Assembly: GCA_040772045.1 (NCBI GenBank)
Contig: JAXGYV010000001.1
Span: forward strand, 124,001 to 188,000
Direction: 5' to 3'
Length of the DNA stretch: 64,000 nt
Origin: JAXGYV01 sp040772045
GTDB taxonomy: Bacteria; Actinomycetota; Thermoleophilia; UBA2241
Position numbers and translations under genes: made by a program. Under the pieces are notes generated by a model. It did not search any database. It was not told where the DNA came from and saw nothing but the letters and a program-made list of their open reading frames with translations. Of the stretch, positions 61,275 through 64,000 are shown piece by piece. Every line of letters starts with the position of its first letter. Within the stretch, counting starts at the first letter, position 1.

Positions 61275-63764
61275 CTACTCCGTGGCTTCGGCAGGCTGCC
61301 ATTCAGCAGTATCCTCAGCGCTCTTCCCTGCCCCCGGGTCTCCCTGTGGTTCGCCGCGGATCTCAGCGAGGACACGCGGCAGTGCCGCCTCGTCGATGAG
61401 CACGTTGCGCGCCTTGCTGCCGTCGAAGCCCGAGATAATGCCTTGTTCCTCCATCATGTCGATGAGGCGGCCCGCGCGAGCGTAGCCGACGCGCAGGCGC
61501 CGCTGCAACAGGGCGACCGATGCGGCACCGGTGTTAACCACCGTCGTGATCGCGTCTGGCAGCAGCTCGTCCTCGAGCGCCCCATGTGCCGCCTCGCCGG
61601 AGGTCGTCTGCGCCGCGGTCTCCAAGAGATCGGTACGCAGCTCCGGCGCTGCCTGTGCCCGCCAATGGGACGTGAGCAGGGCCATCTCCGCCTGTTCCAC
61701 AAACGCCCCCTGCACACGCAGCATGCGAGGGCTGCCGGACGGCCCGAAAAGCATGTCGCCCTCTCCGAGCAGTGTCTCGGCCCCTCCCTGGTCGAGGATC
61801 ACGCGCGAATCAGTCTGCGAGGCCACGGCGAAGGCGATACGCCACGGGATGTTGCTCTTGATGAGCCCCGTGATCACGTCGACTGAGGGCCGTTGGGTGG
61901 CCACCACCATGTGTACGCCGGCCGCGCGGCCGAGCTGACCCAGGCGCGTGATCGCATGCTCGACATCGTTTGGCGCGACCATCATGAGGTCGGCGAGCTC
62001 GTCGATTACCAGCAGGATGTACGGGAGCGGCCTCTCGCCTTGTTTCTCGCGCATCCGGTTGAGGTCTTTCAGCGACTGCGCACCACCGGTGTTGGACATC
62101 AGATCATAGCGACGTTCCATCTCGTGCACGATGTTCATGAGTACGGTGCCCGCCTTGCGCGGATCGGTCACCACCGGGGTGAGGAGGTGCGGAATGCCGT
62201 CGAAATTCGACAGCTCGACCTTCTTAGGGTCGATGAGGATCATGCGTACCTGCTCGGGTGTCGCCCGCAGGAGGATCGAGCTGATGATGCAATTGATGCA
62301 GGCACTCTTGCCCGATCCGGTGGTACCCGCCACCAGCAGGTGTACCATCTTGCGCAAGTCGGCGAGCACCGCCTTACCGGTGATGTCTTTTCCGAGCCAA
62401 CAGGCCAGCGGAGACGCGCCATGAGGGAACGGGCCGTACACATCTCCCAGGGCGACGAAGCTCGGAGTTACATTCGGTACTTCGACCCCCACCGCCGTCT
62501 TGCCCGGGATCGGGGCGAGCACGCGCACGTCAGTGGCGGCCAGCGAGTACGCGAGGTCGGCTTTGAGTGAAGTAACGCGACTCACCTTTATCCCTGGAGC
62601 CAATTGGAGTTCGTAGCGAGTGACGCGCGGCCCCGTGACGGTATTGACCACGTTCGCCTGGACACCGAAGCTCTCCAGTGTGGTGACCAGCCTACGACTC
62701 ACCTCGTCGATGGTCGCCGTCGTCTCCCCCGCGTTGCCGCCCAGACGGCGCAGCAAGGCGGGATCGGGCAACGTCCACACACGAGCGCTCGGCACCGGTG
62801 CGAAGGCTGCCGCCCCCGGCTCGCTCGCCTCGTTAACGAGTGTGCGGAGCGACAGCTGGTCGTCGCCAGTGGCGGCGGCCTCCTTCTCCGCCTCCACCGA
62901 GCACGCAGACACCTCATGCTCAATCGGCGCCTCCACGGGTACGCTCGCCATACCGTGATACAACTCAGGGGCGTCGCGTGCTCCATCGATCAATCGCGGT
63001 GCATGAATGGTTACACCGGGCATGTACTGCGTGGCATCTTCAATAGGGTCGCGAGCAACTAGTGTGGCATTTTGGGCACGTCTGGCACCCAATCGCGCCT
63101 GCAGCGCTTCCGTTGAGGCGCGTCCCTGCTCATGGAGCGTCTGCGCGGAACGCTTGGCAAAGCGGGTGGCCGCTGTAGCACCTCTCCGCGAGTGGCTCAG
63201 CCAGGCACCAAGCGAGGAGCCGGAAATGAGGAGTACACCCACCACGGCTGTCGCGACGACGAGCACCGCGGTGCCTATGCGGCCGAGAAGAAAGCCGACG
63301 CCTGCCCAGAGCAGCTCTCCCGCTGCCCCGCCGTGGGACCGCAGGTAGTCTCCGACGAAGAGGTCCTTGGGGCGAGAGCCCGGGAACACACCGAAGGTAT
63401 CGGCGGCGGCCGCCAACACGAATGCCGCGCACAGCACCGCGAGTCCCGCGGTGGCCGCCGGCAGTGGCCGGCGGCTTGGGCCGGCCAAGAGGACCGCGGC
63501 TCCGTACACGAGCAGCGGCGGTATCGCATAGGCCAGCAGTCCGAGCAGGTAGCGCAGCACATCGGTGAGGGCGCTCCCGAGAGCTCCTCCCCACCAGCCG
63601 AAGTACAAGACGAATGCCAGGAATACGGCGAGCGCGGCGCACACCACAGCCGTGATCTCCGTTGATGAGCGCCGTTCATGGGACCGCGCGCTCGCCTGCC
63701 CTCGTTTGGCGGAAGCTGATCGTGCGGTCGAAAGATTCCTGCGGCTGGCGTTGACGCTGGCCAT
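61275..63764 (-). CDS. ftsK: DNA translocase FtsK/SpoIIIE
   Basis: 829 residues. Four membrane helices in the first 200 residues (for example VCAALAVFLAFVLYFGWWG and GTAVLVVATAVVGVLLISG), a variable linker of about 150 residues, then the motor: VTRYELQLAPGIKVSRV, Walker A VAGTTGSGKSACINCI, Walker B ILLVIDELADLMMVA, RLGQLGRAAGVHMVVATQRP. The C-terminal gamma winged helix (LLQRRLRVGYARAGRLIDMM, EEQGIISGFDGSKARNVLI) reads KOPS-type sequences. It pumps chromosome ends through the division septum. Confidence 0.96.
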   Translation of the reverse strand: MASVNASRRNLSTARSASAKRGQASARSHERRSSTEITAVVCAALAVFLAFVLYFGWWGGALGSALTDVLRYLLGLLAYAIPPLLVYGAAVLLAGPSRRPLPAATAGLAVLCAAFVLAAAADTFGVFPGSRPKDLFVGDYLRSHGGAAGELLWAGVGFLLGRIGTAVLVVATAVVGVLLISGSSLGAWLSHSRRGATAATRFAKRSAQTLHEQGRASTEALQARLGARRAQNATLVARDPIEDATQYMPGVTIHAPRLIDGARDAPELYHGMASVPVEAPIEHEVSACSVEAEKEAAATGDDQLSLRTLVNEASEPGAAAFAPVPSARVWTLPDPALLRRLGGNAGETTATIDEVSRRLVTTLESFGVQANVVNTVTGPRVTRYELQLAPGIKVSRVTSLKADLAYSLAATDVRVLAPIPGKTAVGVEVPNVTPSFVALGDVYGPFPHGASPLACWLGKDITGKAVLADLRKMVHLLVAGTTGSGKSACINCIISSILLRATPEQVRMILIDPKKVELSNFDGIPHLLTPVVTDPRKAGTVLMNIVHEMERRYDLMSNTGGAQSLKDLNRMREKQGERPLPYILLVIDELADLMMVAPNDVEHAITRLGQLGRAAGVHMVVATQRPSVDVITGLIKSNIPWRIAFAVASQTDSRVILDQGGAETLLGEGDMLFGPSGSPRMLRVQGAFVEQAEMALLTSHWRAQAAPELRTDLLETAAQTTSGEAAHGALEDELLPDAITTVVNTGAASVALLQRRLRVGYARAGRLIDMMEEQGIISGFDGSKARNVLIDEAALPRVLAEIRGEPQGDPGAGKSAEDTAEWQPAEATE

Positions 63765-63805
63765 GCGTCCCTATTCGACGGCTGCCCCGCTAATCCCTCA
63801 TCCGA

Positions 63806-64000
63806 TCAGACCTCGACGATGACTGGCAGGACGAGGGGTTGCCGCCGCGTACGCTTGTGGATGAAGCGCCCCAGGACCTCAGAGACGTCTTCCTGTAGGA
63901 GACGCTGCCCGGTGATGTGCTCGCTGGCCAACTCTTGTAGCCTCTCAACAAGCTCGTCGCGGGCCTCTTGGAGGACCTGCGTGCGGAAATCGTCGTCGTA
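63806..64000 (-). CDS. rnj: Ribonuclease J, C-terminal end only
   Basis: The last 64 codons and stop of a gene entering from the right edge. The sequence includes QEDVSEVLGRFIHKRTRRQP and ends PLVLPVIVEV, the closing strand typical of RNase J. The gene order rnj-ftsK is common in Actinobacteria. The catalytic metallo-beta-lactamase domain lies outside the window. Confidence 0.85.
   Translation of the reverse strand, partial: YDDDFRTQVLQEARDELVERLQELASEHITGQRLLQEDVSEVLGRFIHKRTRRQPLVLPVIVEV

Overview
The window is GC-rich, gene-dense bacterial DNA. The gene content points to a deep-branching member of the Actinobacteriota (Thermoleophilia-, Coriobacteriia- or Geothermincolia-like). The markers are a GarA-like FHA protein next to an FtsR-like MerR regulator, a small RsiG-like protein, RNase Y and RNase J together, DapL plus DapF for lysine/DAP synthesis, an MglA/MglB pair, and AmmeMemoRadiSam A and B proteins. 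This placement is inferred from gene families and gene order, not from a phylogeny.

Bases 1-30380 form a large surface-polysaccharide locus. The left arm (1-13029, minus strand, many ATGA/GTGA overlaps) holds an edge-truncated (alpha/alpha)-barrel-like protein, four GT4 and one GT2 glycosyltransferases, a WalW-like deacetylase, FemAB- and BioF2-like acyltransferases, a CapK-like adenylate-forming enzyme and a UDP-sugar epimerase. The right arm (13388-25500, plus strand) holds two beta-helix proteins, a Wzy/ligase-like membrane protein, a NodB deacetylase, a GT4, a Wzc-like co-polymerase/kinase, a Wzm/Wzt ABC exporter whose ATPase has a C-terminal recognition domain, and a GT2. A third beta-helix protein (25550-27556, minus) and gmd-fcl for GDP-L-fucose close the locus. 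No Wzx flippase or initiating sugar-phosphate transferase was seen.

The standout feature is an 848-bp coding cassette present three times (14040-14887, 15258-16105, and inverted 25550-26397). It encodes the same 279-residue Cys-rich beta-helix domain each time, and the copies appear identical at DNA level, but each is attached to a different N-terminal region. Two of those N-termini carry diverged homologous helical stalks and Pro/Thr-rich linkers. This looks like recent gene conversion or cassette spread within a locus for secreted surface proteins.

Bases 30459-44421 are mixed: proS, an XRE regulator, a second BioF2-like enzyme, a B12-binding radical SAM enzyme, tRNA-Pro(GGG), a CDP-alcohol phosphatidyltransferase, a mannose-1-phosphate guanylyltransferase fused to a degenerate phosphomannomutase domain (likely GDP-mannose supply for gmd-fcl), a VanW protein, mglA-mglB, and an RsiG-like / FHA / MerR / apt group that may link c-di-GMP, Ser/Thr-kinase signalling and cell division.

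Bases 44816-64000 are a mostly minus-strand housekeeping block. In transcription order it runs rnj (truncated), ftsK, rodZ, rimO, pgsA, cinA, thpR, recA, recX, rny, miaB, Memo, AMMECR1, miaA, dapF, dapL, hflX, dut and nudix. A U-tract terminator hairpin and two further inverted repeats lie in the rny leader.
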